Shown here piece after piece: positions 24,010 to 34,245 of a DNA stretch of 64,000 nucleotides; within the stretch, counting starts at the first letter, position 1, and each line of letters begins with the position of its first letter. The DNA is from Aquatica leii. Lineage: Eukaryota; Arthropoda; Insecta; Coleoptera; Lampyridae. The translations under genes and the position numbers were made by a program. Location of the stretch: NCBI GenBank assembly GCA_035610365.1, contig CM069432.1, positions 107,031,529 through 107,095,528 of the forward strand. Reading direction: 5' to 3'. The notes under the pieces are model-generated. The model did not search any database, was not told the origin of the DNA, and saw only the letters and a program-made list of their open reading frames with translations.

Positions 24010-24913
24010 CAACAACAACAAAATTCAAGGTAAATCAGATAACAAATTCTTATAGAAACAAAGAGAAATTAAATTAAGTAAATTGAGCCAAAGTTTAAAT
24101 AACAAAAGTGAATTTTAAATAGCAAAAAAAATTGTAAAATTTTAAAGTATAAGAAAAAGTATTTGCGTTAGTGGAGTTTACAGATGAACGGAGTATTTTG
24201 ATAATTGAAGAAACTCTCATACGTGGGGGAAACAATTCGTTGGAGAAGACGTTCATAGAAATTGGAACAATTTCGTCGGAAGAAAAACCGCTATAAAGAG
24301 GAAGGGAGAGAAGCGAAGTTAGATTAACTAAATAAAGCAAAAACTAAGTAGTTTACCTGGGTATAATAATCCAGCGTTAAGAAAACTAAGTACACTTTTA
24401 AAATTTAAAGTAACTTATAGCCGTAAATATACGATTTTTAGTAATTTTAGGAAAGAAACAGGTTCCGTAGATATACTAAAAGTTAGGAAGGTTTCAACGT
24501 AATATCCGGTAAAATCACCGTGTTTAAGTAAACGTTAGTACTTCCAAGGTACAGTTAATTTTTGAAGTGATCTCAACAAGAGTTTGTCAGGAACTGATTA
24601 AAGAAGGAAACGAAAGAATCTAGGTCATAATGACCTCACAAGATAACAAAATAAATTTTTCAGCAAACTCGTAAGAACGCTCGAGTAACTGATATTTTGA
24701 ACAAAGATCTTGATAAGGACTTGCAGAAAAGCAGAATTTAATCACGTATTAAGCGAAGATAATACGCTCTTAATTAATCATAAATTACAAATTATCAACT
24801 TTAAAATGTAACGAAATAAAGCGTGAGATTAGCAGCAACAGCAGATTCCCACACGTCTAACTTAAATGAATCAAACAGTACCGGATTTAGAAAAATTTGC
24901 TCAGGGCGTAACA

Positions 24914-26546
24914 GGTTATGCAGGAATTTCCACTTCCAGACACGATTGAGAAAGTTTAGACAATTCTTAGGTCTTGCTAATTTCTAGCGGCGTTCCCTTT
25001 CTCATTCTGCTTCTCAATCTCGAGAAACTTTTGATTGTTTGAAACAAGAACTAGCAAATGCTCTTTAAGTGCACCCATTGGCTGAATTGCCTTTAGTTTT
25101 AAGTGTGGGTGCTTCTGATTTTGCCATTGGTGCTTTTCTTCAGCAACTTCGAAAGAATAATCTTGAGCCTTTAGGTTTCTTTTCTAGGAAACTTAACAAA
25201 TCACAAATTTCTTACAGTACGTATGACCGTGAACTGTTAGCTGCTTACCAAGCATTTTCAACATAATTTAGAAAGTCGTACATTTACCATTTATGCAGAC
25301 CATAAACCATTACTTTATGCGTTTGAGCAACATCCTGAACGAGCAAGTCCTAGACAGTTACAACACCTTGATTATATCAGACAATTTACTACTGACATAA
25401 AATATATAACAGGTTCGTCCAATGTCCCAGCTGACATCATGTATCCTATTGAAGTGATTCAGTTGTCATCTACCATTTCTCTACAACAGATTGCTAAAGC
25501 TCAAGCATCATGCGATGAACTTGAACATCTCATGGCGTCAGAATCCTCTTCTTATAAATTTGAAAACATGTATTTTTAATTGTAGAGTAACGCTGATTTG
25601 CGATTCGCGTACTGCAAAACTTCGTCCTTTTGTTCCCTTTGCTTATCGTGGACAAATTTTCGATTCAATACATAACATGTTTCTCCCTAGCATAGCAACT
25701 TCAGTTAATCTTCTGTAGCAAATGTTTTGTTACCCCAGACTCAAACGTGATGTGCACAATGGACTAAAACTTGCATCGCTTGTCAACGGAAACAAACTTC
25801 TAGTGCAATTAGTCCGCCAATCACAAGAAAATTCTCTTACAATAACGTGGACATCGTGGGACCACTACCATCATCACAGAGATATTGATACCTACTTACA
25901 ATGATCGATAGATTTTCTGGTTGGCCTGAAGTAATTCCAATAATAGACACCACCGTCGAAACTGTTGCTAATGCAGTTTATTGCAACTAGGTATCGCGTT
26001 TTAATGCTCCAAAATTTATCACAACTGATAGAGGCAAGCAATACGACTGTCAACTGTTTACGAGCTTAACTCGATTAACTGAAACAGAATACAATAAAAT
26101 GACTGCATACCACCCAGCAGCAAATGGGGTTCTTGAAAGTTAGAATCGAATCCTTAAATTACCGTTAAAAGCTAAGTTAAATCAAGATTGGCTCTTTACC
26201 TTACCATCGGTGATGCTAGGATTTCAATCTGATATCATCCCGGAACATCAAGCTACACCTGCAGAAATTGTTCATGGTGAAATCATCAGGCTTCCGGTAG
26301 ATATGTTTGAAAATTCACACCCATACGATGCTGACTACTCACAGTGAGGCTAAAACCTGAATTTATCTTACGTTATGAACATTCGATTCAAAATGGACAT
26401 CACGAATTTCTTCAATCAACAGCATCTACAACAGAAACAGAAACCGATACATCTTGAACTCAACATCCAGAAAACCACAAGATGCGGACGTCAGGTACGG
26501 TTCACCTACCGGATTCCAAACCGACGTTATCCCTGAGGAAGGAGTA
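24914..26546 (+). pseudogene. Ty3/Gypsy element B, decayed pol (RT end, RNase H, integrase)
   Basis: It starts abruptly at the Gypsy A LTR end, in the RT connection region (FYRRFL-like sequence is still readable). RNase H is recognisable at 25075-25260 (LVLSVGASDFAIGAFLQQ, GFFSRKLNKSQ, YSTYDRELLAAYQA) and 25280-25420 (YADHKPLLYAF). Integrase pieces follow (ACQRKQTS-like, MIDRFSGWPEVIPI at about 25900, TTDRGKQYD near 26025, YHPAANGVLES near 26105, EHQATPAEIVHGE). There are at least six stops or frame changes. The motif style (ID-RFSGWPEVIPI) is that of the CsRn1/Mag-like Gypsy lineages. It is clearly dead. Confidence 0.8.
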
Positions 26547-26757
26547 TGTGGCTGATAACGACAACGTCGCTTTCATCTTTTTGCTTGCAAGACGGCAACA
26601 TCGACTAGCTGTTAGCGTACCTAGGAGATGAAAAGTAACTCGCTTTCTTCTTTGTCAGCTTTTTAGAGTGAACGTCGTTACATATACCTCATTTAATTGC
26701 AAATATTATTATTCTTTATTATTTAAGTTACTGTAAATAAAACATTTAAAAGTAACA
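26547..26757 (+). repeat. probable 3' LTR of Gypsy B
   Basis: It begins TGTGGCTGATAACG right after a purine-rich stretch (GAGGAAGGAGTA) and ends AAAGTAACA. It holds an AATAAAA near its end and lies directly downstream of the Gypsy B integrase remnant. The 5' partner LTR is not in this window, so the boundaries are by inspection only. Confidence 0.6.
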
Positions 26758-26889
26758 GTTTCCTTAATTACCGAATTATGCAGCGTAAAATACTGAATTT
26801 GTCTGCTGATCGTATTGTGCATGTTAGTTTCAGACATGTGTCCTAACGTAATGTATTCAGATAAAAACTTATTGTTATAATTTTTTTTT

Positions 26890-27640
26890 TTTCTTGATCG
26901 AAGAATCGCCTTAGTGCAGCTTCTTGCGAATCGCCCAGTTGCGTTACACTATTTTTTAATGGGATACTGACTTTGAATTGACCGTTCTTATCGCGAGTAT
27001 TTTCTATAAAATGTTTTCCACAAATTTCATTAGATGCGGATAAAATCTTTTATAATCTTAAACTCGTTTATTTTCTAAAATTTGCTTAATCTAAGTTATG
27101 TAGACTACGTTATTTTCAACGTTTGTATTTAAATTACCAGCTAAAATCAAACCTAAGAAAGAATTTTGCATACGATCTTGACTTATTTTTTCTTGACCTG
27201 TTGTCAACATTGCATAAACTAGTTTTACTCCTAACAACAAATCTATAAAATTACTAGCATTAGAAGCGAAGTCAGCCAATACAAAACTTTTAAGTATTTC
27301 TAAGTTGCCTTTATTAAACAAATGAAATAAAATGTCATTAGTAATCTTGTCTAAAATTAAACTTCTGTTTTAAATAAACTATTTATTGAAAGAAAATGTT
27401 TTTGTTTGCTGTTCCTTCTCATTTTGATATAGCTTGACAAACTCCAATATTTGACAATCAATAACTGTTTCTTTTAACTTTAATGAATGTAAAAGACCCC
27501 TAACTTGCTGACACTTTTCATAAATATCTTTAACATTTATTACAGTGGTACTTAATAAAGTTTGGTTAGTTTTAAATTTGCTACATTCAACATAGCTTAT
27601 TACTACGGATTCTTCTTCACTTTGTTACATGCAAAATGTC
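26890..27640 (-). pseudogene. BEL/Pao pol remnant (protease region to pre-RT)
   Basis: On the minus strand, 27640-27480 holds a degenerate retropepsin region (STTVINVKDIYEK, VRGLLHS), 27321-27100 the following segment (FIDLLLGVKLVYAMLTTGQ, NSFLGLILAGN) and 27060-26890 the pre-RT segment (ICGKHFIENT, DSQEAALRRFF). The order fits the DUF1758-to-RT region of BEL/Pao pol. It has stops and no RT, integrase or LTR, and does not resemble the 6-13 kb copy closely in sequence, so it is a second, older family. Confidence 0.6.
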
Positions 27641-28758
27641 TGGATAAAGTAACATAAATGAAGAAATTACCGGTGCTCAGTGAAGACGGTCGTAGGTCTC
27701 TTTAAAACAATTTCGCGATTGATTGAGAAACTCAAAATGTAAAATCAAAATAAAACAAAAAAGCGACAAAAAAGTTTATAGCTTAAAAAGATTTCTGCAC
27801 CTTGCCAACCAGAAACACTCCGGTGCTGTACATAATATTAAAACCTACCTTATAGCGTGTAGTCACTATAAATTCTGAAATAAAAACAAATCCAATTAAA
27901 ATGCAAAGAACAAACAAAATTTTACACACAAAATAAATTTATAATAAAATAATGGGCTACAATAAAAAAGTCATTAAAAAAAAATTACTAATACGTAAAT
28001 TTAAATTTAAAAAAAAACAAATTATTAATTATATCAAAATAACAATGTAACTTGCAATTATATAAATACAAAAAAATTAATAAAACAATAAAACAACTTA
28101 TTTTGTATTAATTTAGTTGAGAGTACATTCATTCGACACTTGAATAGTTGTTTTAAACTTGGTTAAATGATTATAAAATGCAAAATGTTTAATCATTCAA
28201 AACATCAAGTTGAAGCTCATAGAGTTATGAATTTTATTCGAAGATTTTTTGCAATTAATAGCAAATTAAACAGTATAAAGATTATTTTAATTACTAGGTT
28301 ATTATCTCGGCAGACGTGATATCTGTTTGACCGCAGTCCCTAAGTTTAGTAACCGGAGATGATTTCAAGGTTGCTGGGTACATTAGAAGTTATCCGCTAC
28401 AAATCGAAGATGAATGGCGGATAGGAAAATTAACTTTTTTCATCCATAACTTTACTACCGGAAAATAGTTGTGTTTAATGAAAAATAGATTCCATTTATT
28501 AAAACAAAGTTGAAGTTTTACACGTTTCACTTAATTATTTCATCAACACGTTTTAAATCCGCATTCTGCTATCTTAAATCTAGAGAAACCGCGGCACTAC
28601 CATCTTATTGTATTCCGAGAAAGAATTTGTATCCAACTGCCTTATTAATTAGAAAAGGTTTTTCTTTTATAAATAATACACAAACTGTCAACAGATATTT
28701 CAAAAGAAATCGGTTATGATAAAAATGCAACCAGCAGAGATAAAAATTAAAAAAATTC
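27641..28758. other. AT-rich stretch without recognisable content
   Basis: Runs of A and T are frequent and no gene, RNA or repeat could be supported. Confidence 0.4.
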
Positions 28759-29092
28759 AGTCCAGAATATGATTCATAAACAATTAAAAAATTGTTTTTT
28801 TTAAACATTTCACTGGTTTGGTTGATAGACAAATTCCATACCAATCGAGAGTATGAAGCCCATAGAATATGCAAACGTTACCCTGACTATTTTTTTCCCG
28901 TCACAACTCTTGGGTAGGCAGGTATAAACAGATAAATCGATACTAGTAACTTGCACCGCTCTGGTTAATATATTAAAGTTAAATTAAAATAAAGATTATT
29001 TCATTACGAACACGGTGATATAGGGTTGTCTGCGAAAAATTGGTCCTGAATTCCGGTTGTCGATTTTTAAAAAGTGAAATATTGCATGAAGA
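28759..29092 (+). repeat. left terminal inverted repeat
   Basis: About 330 bp, inverted copy at 32432-32744. Contains the GGTTGTC...CCTGAATTCCGGTTGTC block near its inner end. Confidence 0.8.
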
Positions 29093-30306
29093 CGAAGATA
29101 CTAACAACTATCAAACAAAATAGCAGATTAACGAAAAAAGGTGATACTTCGCACTCATTGCAAAAAAGTAAAATTAAGAAAGACAAAAAAATCTAAACAG
29201 TATCATTGAAGCAATAAAATGTACAATGAATTCATTTGATGACACTATTGACAAAGATATATTATTCAACGTTTTGACGGGTAAAGCTGCATCTAAAGAA
29301 CCCAGTAAACACAAAATTGATAATGTTTAGTAACAGTTTCAAAACAAAAAATTTATGATTCACTCTTGTTTCAAACATAAAAGAAACCTAACTGCAATAA
29401 AATAGCTATAAGTCCATCGCTGTTTCACTTATTTGAATCAGTATAGTTTCGGTATTTTAAATTCAAACCTGTTGCAAAACAAATGTTGCATTCGGTTTAC
29501 GTTTTAAAAGCTTCGTTCTTGAACTGATACTAAATGATCGATACATGTATGATTTTTTTGTTTCAATAATCAACTAAAACAATTCTTTCAATAATATAAT
29601 AATACATTTTCGAATGCACGTTTCAAAATTTATTGCACAATAAATATTTTTAAATACATTATCACATTGAGTTTTTACATATTGCAAATTTCTTTGATGT
29701 GGTCTTTTCACGGAAGCCTCGAAAACTGCATCAGTTACTGTTGGGTAGCAACTTTTAACCGCATCTGTAACATAGAAATAAATATTTCATTTATATACAT
29801 ACATAATCATAGAGTTACACAAAATTAATTACATTTTTTAAATAAAAAACAACACAAACTTAATATAAATATCACTTTAGCAATTATAAGAAAGTTATAA
29901 AAACACTGTGAATACCTTTAGCTGTACATAATCGTATAGAAAACTTGAAGAATTGAACTGTAATTATAAATCCTAAAGTATCATCAGATTTACGCAATAA
30001 TCTACCTTAACGCAACCATGTGTGTTAATTTACATTTTTTTATACAAATTAAAACATGATACATAAAGAACAGAAATGATATAATAATATGAATTACATT
30101 TATGGATTATAATAAAATGTTTCGACTTACCGTTTATTGTTCCATTTCGTAATTGTAAACACAGCATCACTTATCAAACTGCAACCGAACAAGTGAAAAG
30201 ATATCAATTTGCAGCGCAAGCGTTGACGACAGTAATCAAAAGTATAGCAACGACTAATGCTGACTAATGACAAAGTATTCGTTTTTCCTAGAACGATTCT
30301 ACTGTT

Positions 30307-32064
30307 TTGAAAATAATTCAATCTTATTTAATCGATCTTCAAGCAATTCTAGTTATTCAAAAAATATTCGGATTTAACAAATCAGTTTTTAACCGGTTGC
30401 TGATTATGGGAAAAAAATTGCAAGTACTGAAACGGTTTAAAACTGATTGTGAAAAATCGGAACTCTTTCAATTTATTCACTGTCAGTTACATGTAAATGA
30501 TATAAAAATGGAACTAACACGAAACAACGTATTGAAACAATTGTTTTAATTTTGTGACTGTAACAGTTTCAATCCGTGTTTACTGAGAAGTTACTGATTT
30601 TCTGCTTAACGTGAAGACAGCAGGCTATCAACAAAAATTAAATTTTATCTTGGAATGCTCTTCAACTCCCGCAAGATTCGATAAACGTATAAAACGAAAC
30701 AAAACCTGCAATTTTGCTTCTCAATGCATGACTAAAGTTCTCATTATCAAAGACAAGAACAAGAAAGTAATATTGAGATTGGAACGAGACGTATTCGGGC
30801 GACTTTTGCCAATTACTCTAAACAAAAAAATTAATCTTGAATATTGCTTGACTTTTCTACTAGCACCATTGCCACCTGCTCTTTTTTCATGTAGTGGGGA
30901 GATGTTAAAAACTTCTAAATCAACGGTAGCAAAGATTTTGAAATCGAAAACTGCAATGGTTGAGCCAATATATATCAACGTTGAAATAATTGATGATTTT
31001 TACTACTTGCATTTAATCGGATCTTCTATGCCCCAAACTTTTGATAAAATTGCAGAGTCAATACTTATAAAAATATGCTCAACAACCGCTAGCAGAAATA
31101 CTTTTATTTTTTGATCGCTACTTATCACCGTCAATCAAAGATTCCGAACGTGAAAGCCGAAAAGAATTCCATATTTGTACAAAATTTCGTGACCTCAACA
31201 AACCAAACCTAAAATTTTTTTGCAATCCCTTAAAAATTATTGTTTTAAAGAGGCTTTGGTGCTGTTTCTGGCTGATTATTAGGAGAACAACCATTTGGTA
31301 ACAATAATCCAAAACAAAACAAAAATTAACCGTCGACCATCAGTGCTACTCTTATCAAGTTCAGGAAAATTCCATAAAAAAACTGAAAACATTAATTATG
31401 AATGTCATCACGAAGAGGCAGATACGAGGCAGATGTTTTTATTATTTTGTTAAGAAATATGCACAAAATTTCTGAATCAGAAATTTGTCTTGCCAAAGTC
31501 TTCCCGTCTTCTATGCTATTACGTGGCAGTATTTTATAATAAAGGAAAAGTCAAACCTTTTTAAGCTATTTTCAAAAAATGATAGATATTAAACAGTTTT
31601 TGCATCATTAACAGATGAAGCCGATATTTTCATTGACGAAAAAATGAACACCGTTCAAGAATTTACTGCTAGCATGTATGGCATCAAGAACTGCACCAAA
31701 GTGAATGATGCGAGATATCGTTTTTTTATAAAAAATTACTCTGCTAAAGAAGGCAGCGAGCAGTTTAAAAAAAAATAAAAGACTTTGACTCCAACTCTCT
31801 ATACCACTATGCTGGACATCATTGACTCAAAAAAAAACTATTTTCGTAAATTCCATGTGGCTTAATGCAATGGATCCGGTATGCGTAAAACTTCAGTCTG
31901 AGAACTGCGGTTGGTTCATAGATGAATATTTAAAACCAGTAGGGCTCATTGGGGATCATACACCTTTGAGAATAGAAGACATTGTCGAAACAACTGAAAC
32001 AGAAAGCGATGACGAAGAAGTTGGAGATCAAAATTATATGTCCGGTGACTCGGATCATGAATAA
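30307..32064 (+). pseudogene. decayed transposon gene of an uncharacterised family (HEEADTR motif)
   Basis: Pieces in changing frames are 30307-30549, 30611-31114 continuing to about 31290 (DRYLSPSIKDSERESR), HHEEADTRQMFLLFC at 31405-31450, TASMYGIKNCTKVNDARYRF at about 31665-31725, and 31822-32064 (ENCGWFIDEYLKPVGLIGD and an acidic tail). These motifs recur, in this order, in unnamed proteins that I recall as multi-copy in arthropod and other animal genomes; I cannot name the superfamily. Position between long inverted repeats suggests it encodes the element's transposase or a partner. Several stops are present. The downstream piece at 31822 is read in frame with a clear acidic C terminus ending in DSDHE. 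Confidence 0.55.
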
Positions 32065-32431
32065 TTTGAAAAATTTAAAATCTTTTGTATTTATATTTTA
32101 TTACAATAAAAAGAAGATTTTTAAAATTTTTGTTATTTTGTCTGCTAATATTAGAAATAAAATTTGCAAGATTAGTATTATATATGTAATACTATTACGT
32201 TTTTATTTACTAAAGATGCATATACTTTAATGTCACATAAAATATATACACACATATAAATAATTTATTTAAAAAAAAATTAAAAAAGCACCTATTTTAA
32301 TACTACGTTTTCTATTTTAATATTGAGCTACTCCAAAATGATGCGGAACATGTACGAGTCTATCGGTATCCTTTTCATTTTCAAGGACAAATAGCATGCG
32401 CACTCTCTTTATTTCAACGGACGAACTACAC

Positions 32432-32744
32432 ACAGCAATATTTCACTTTTTAAAATTTGACAACCGGAATTCAGGACAACCCTATACCACCGTGTTCGTA
32501 ATGAAATAATCTTTATTTTAATTTCACTTTAATTCATTAACCTGACCGGTGCAAGTTACTAGTATCGATTTACCTGTTTATACCTGCCTACCCAAGAGTT
32601 ATGACGGGAAAAATATAGTCAGTCTAACGTTTGCATATTCTATGGGCTTCATACTTTTGATTGGTATAAAATTTCTCCATTAACCAAACCAGTGAAATGT
32701 TCAAAAAAAACAATTTTTTAATTTCCAATTAATCATATTCTGGA
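32432..32744 (-). repeat. right terminal inverted repeat
   Basis: Reverse complement of 28759-29092 with scattered differences and small indels. Begins GCAATATTTCACTTTTTAAA and contains CCTGCCTACCCAAGAGTTAT. Confidence 0.8.
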
Positions 32745-32949
32745 TTATAATTTTTTAGACAACCCATTTGCAATATATTTATTGACATATTTAATTGAAT
32801 ATAAAATACTTTTAATCTATTAACCAGCCCGGTGAAGTCCATCAATGTTAAAACATATTGCAATACTATCCATTCCGATATTCGCAATAATACAATTTAA
32901 AAAAATATTCTAATGCAGAAGTTATACCAAAATGACCATAATCACTATT

Positions 32950-33400
32950 ATCCAACTTTTTAGTAGGCATATAATTGAGTGTGTTTAGTAAAGTTCTGCA
33001 AACTCGAGGCAGGTTGAAACTGAGGGCAACGACGAAGTAAATTACTTACATAAAAAAGAAGTACACGTTCATCTAATGCCCATTGTTTTAACATTTCTGT
33101 TATATTATTAGATACAGAAACTACAGGTGTCAACTATTCCAAAATAATAGAACGATTTTCATTAGATGAATCCGAAATGTTATGAAACGTGGAACTGTCG
33201 GATAAATCTGAAATCCTACTTTGTTGTTCTGATGAAACCTTTAAATCATTTATAATTTCAAAGTTTGATTCATAAACCTTTTTATTTTTATTTCGTGATT
33301 GTATAGCATTTAAAGTAGTATATACATTTTTCTTTACGCGTCTGTAATATTGTCTTGGTCCAACCACTTGTTTTCGTTTTCGCCCACTTTTGTAAGGGGG
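32950..33400 (-). pseudogene. unrecognised basic ORF fragment, minus strand
   Basis: On the minus strand a basic N-terminal stretch (SGRKRKQVVGPRQYYRRVKK) leads into a serine-rich region (SDLSDSSTFHNISDSSNEN), a stop near 33134, and in the same direction a readable ITEMLKQWALDERVLLFYVS at about 33100-33040. The layout recalls N termini of unnamed transposon-related insect proteins with a basic patch followed by a short helical domain. No domain can be assigned, and its 5' end runs into the inverted hairpin of the Penelope fragment at 33375. Confidence 0.3.
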
Positions 33401-33415
33401 CTTCATCAGGGCCCT
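33370..33415 (-). ncRNA. hammerhead-like core at the 5' end of the Penelope fragment
   Basis: On the minus strand CTGATGA (33409-33403) is followed by a GCCC/GGGC stem and GAAAA (33380-33376), which matches the conserved hammerhead core. The sequence after GAAA does not offer a clear GUC cleavage site, so activity is doubtful. The same GGGCGAAACG half-core occurs on the plus strand at 33427-33436. Confidence 0.4.
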
Positions 33416-34245
33416 TTACGAAAGTGGGCGAAACGTTGGCAACTTTAGTTACAACATTGACACGGTCCAAACCTGGAAGACGTTCTTATCTTAGTATAGA
33501 CTCCGGCCGTGGAAGCCTTCGCTATTACATTAACAATCTCTACGGGGAGTATATTTCTACCAAAACCTCCGTATTTTCCAAACTTCGCCACAAACTCGTC
33601 AAACTTTTATGCACTTTAACCTTTCTTAGTCGCTGTCCTGACCACAACATCATTCCTGCATTTCTCAGAATCAAGTTCCAGATTCAGACACGTTCTTCGA
33701 AAAACATCTTACACCGTGCTAGCTTAGCGTTGGTACGCGAACGGATTAAGAAAACTAGGCGAGAGTTAGACACCATTTCGAAACAACTCTATTACCTTCA
33801 ACTTGAGTTGGCCAACACTCTTTCCCCAGATGATTGGAATCTCTTTGACAACATTACTTACCAGCAGTCTGATACCACTCTACGACTAACCACTGAAAGT
33901 CATCTCAAAAAGTTTCAAATATTGGAATCCAAGGATCGTAAAGTTTCATCTACTACTAACTCTTTAAAGACGGTTGTTAATTTATCTAGTTTGGTCCTCA
34001 CTTCAGAACAGGAATCGGTACTATCTAAGGATTTGAATTTTGCTGTTGCTCCCAAACGTATTCCTAAAGAAGATATTTTATGTGCTGTCGAGTCTTCTAT
34101 AAGACATCTGCCTCGCCACATCTCAGATCCCATTCGTATTAACACTGGCAAAATCCTTGAATCATCTAAAATTCCTAAACCCAACATTTCTAGGTCGGAA
34201 GAGTTAGCCCTAAAAAGTCTTCGTAAGAACCCTGATATTGCTTGA
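33375..34245 (+). pseudogene. Penelope-like element (copy 2), N-terminal fragment
   Basis: An uninterrupted frame of nearly 300 codons covers the pre-RT region: a leader in frame (TTLTRSKPGRRSYL), then RCPDHNIIPAFLRIKFQIQT, a long helical segment with K-R repeats, and the family-typical block LSSLVLTSEQESVLSKDLNF followed by ESSIRHL and SEELALKSLRKNPDI just before RT. It ends abruptly at about 34240, before the RT catalytic part. The corresponding segment of copy 1 (23160-23430) is similar but not identical. The 5' end is a head-to-head inverted duplication (see findings). Confidence 0.8.

Larger units (their letters stand above)
5046..24913 (-). mobile_element. Ty3/Gypsy-type LTR retrotransposon A, minus strand, nested with other elements
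   Basis: Read on the minus strand, the order is 5' LTR (24913-21054), primer-binding site, gag, protease-RT-RNase H-integrase, polypurine tract, 3' LTR (14409-5046). Both LTR copies share their two ends (TGTTACGC... and ...CCGTAACA in minus orientation) and long internal homology. Three later events interrupt it: a BEL/Pao element in the 3' LTR, a solo LTR in the RT/RNase H region, and a Penelope-like element in the 5' LTR. Without these the LTRs are about 1.9 kb (copy B also lacks a middle part) and the internal region about 5.2 kb. Gag and pol have several stops and frame breaks. The outer flanks do not share a target-site duplication (see findings). Confidence 0.85.
21054..24913 (-). repeat. 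Gypsy A 5' LTR, interrupted by a Penelope-like element
   Basis: The parts 21054-21618 and 24010-24913 match the other LTR copy (5046-5620 and 5850-14409 without BEL). The ends are TGTTACGG (plus strand, 21054) and GCGTAACA (24913). About 230 bp of LTR middle present in the other copy is missing at the Penelope insertion site, and a second stretch is missing near 24165. Confidence 0.8.
28759..32744. mobile_element. DNA-transposon-like element with long terminal inverted repeats (about 4 kb)
   Basis: Bases 28759-29092 and 32432-32744 are inverted copies of each other, with landmarks CAACTCTTGGGTAGGCAGG and GAAGCCCATAGAATATGC on one side and their complements on the other, at roughly 85-90 percent similarity by eye. 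The interior holds a decayed gene (30307-32064, plus strand). No clean target duplication was found, and the exact outer ends are uncertain by about 20 bp. Confidence 0.75.

Noticed and set aside
33427-33450. Plus-strand hammerhead at the start of the Penelope fragment
   Set aside because: Only the 3' half of the core (GGGCGAAACG) is on this strand; the CTGATGA box is missing, being present on the other strand.
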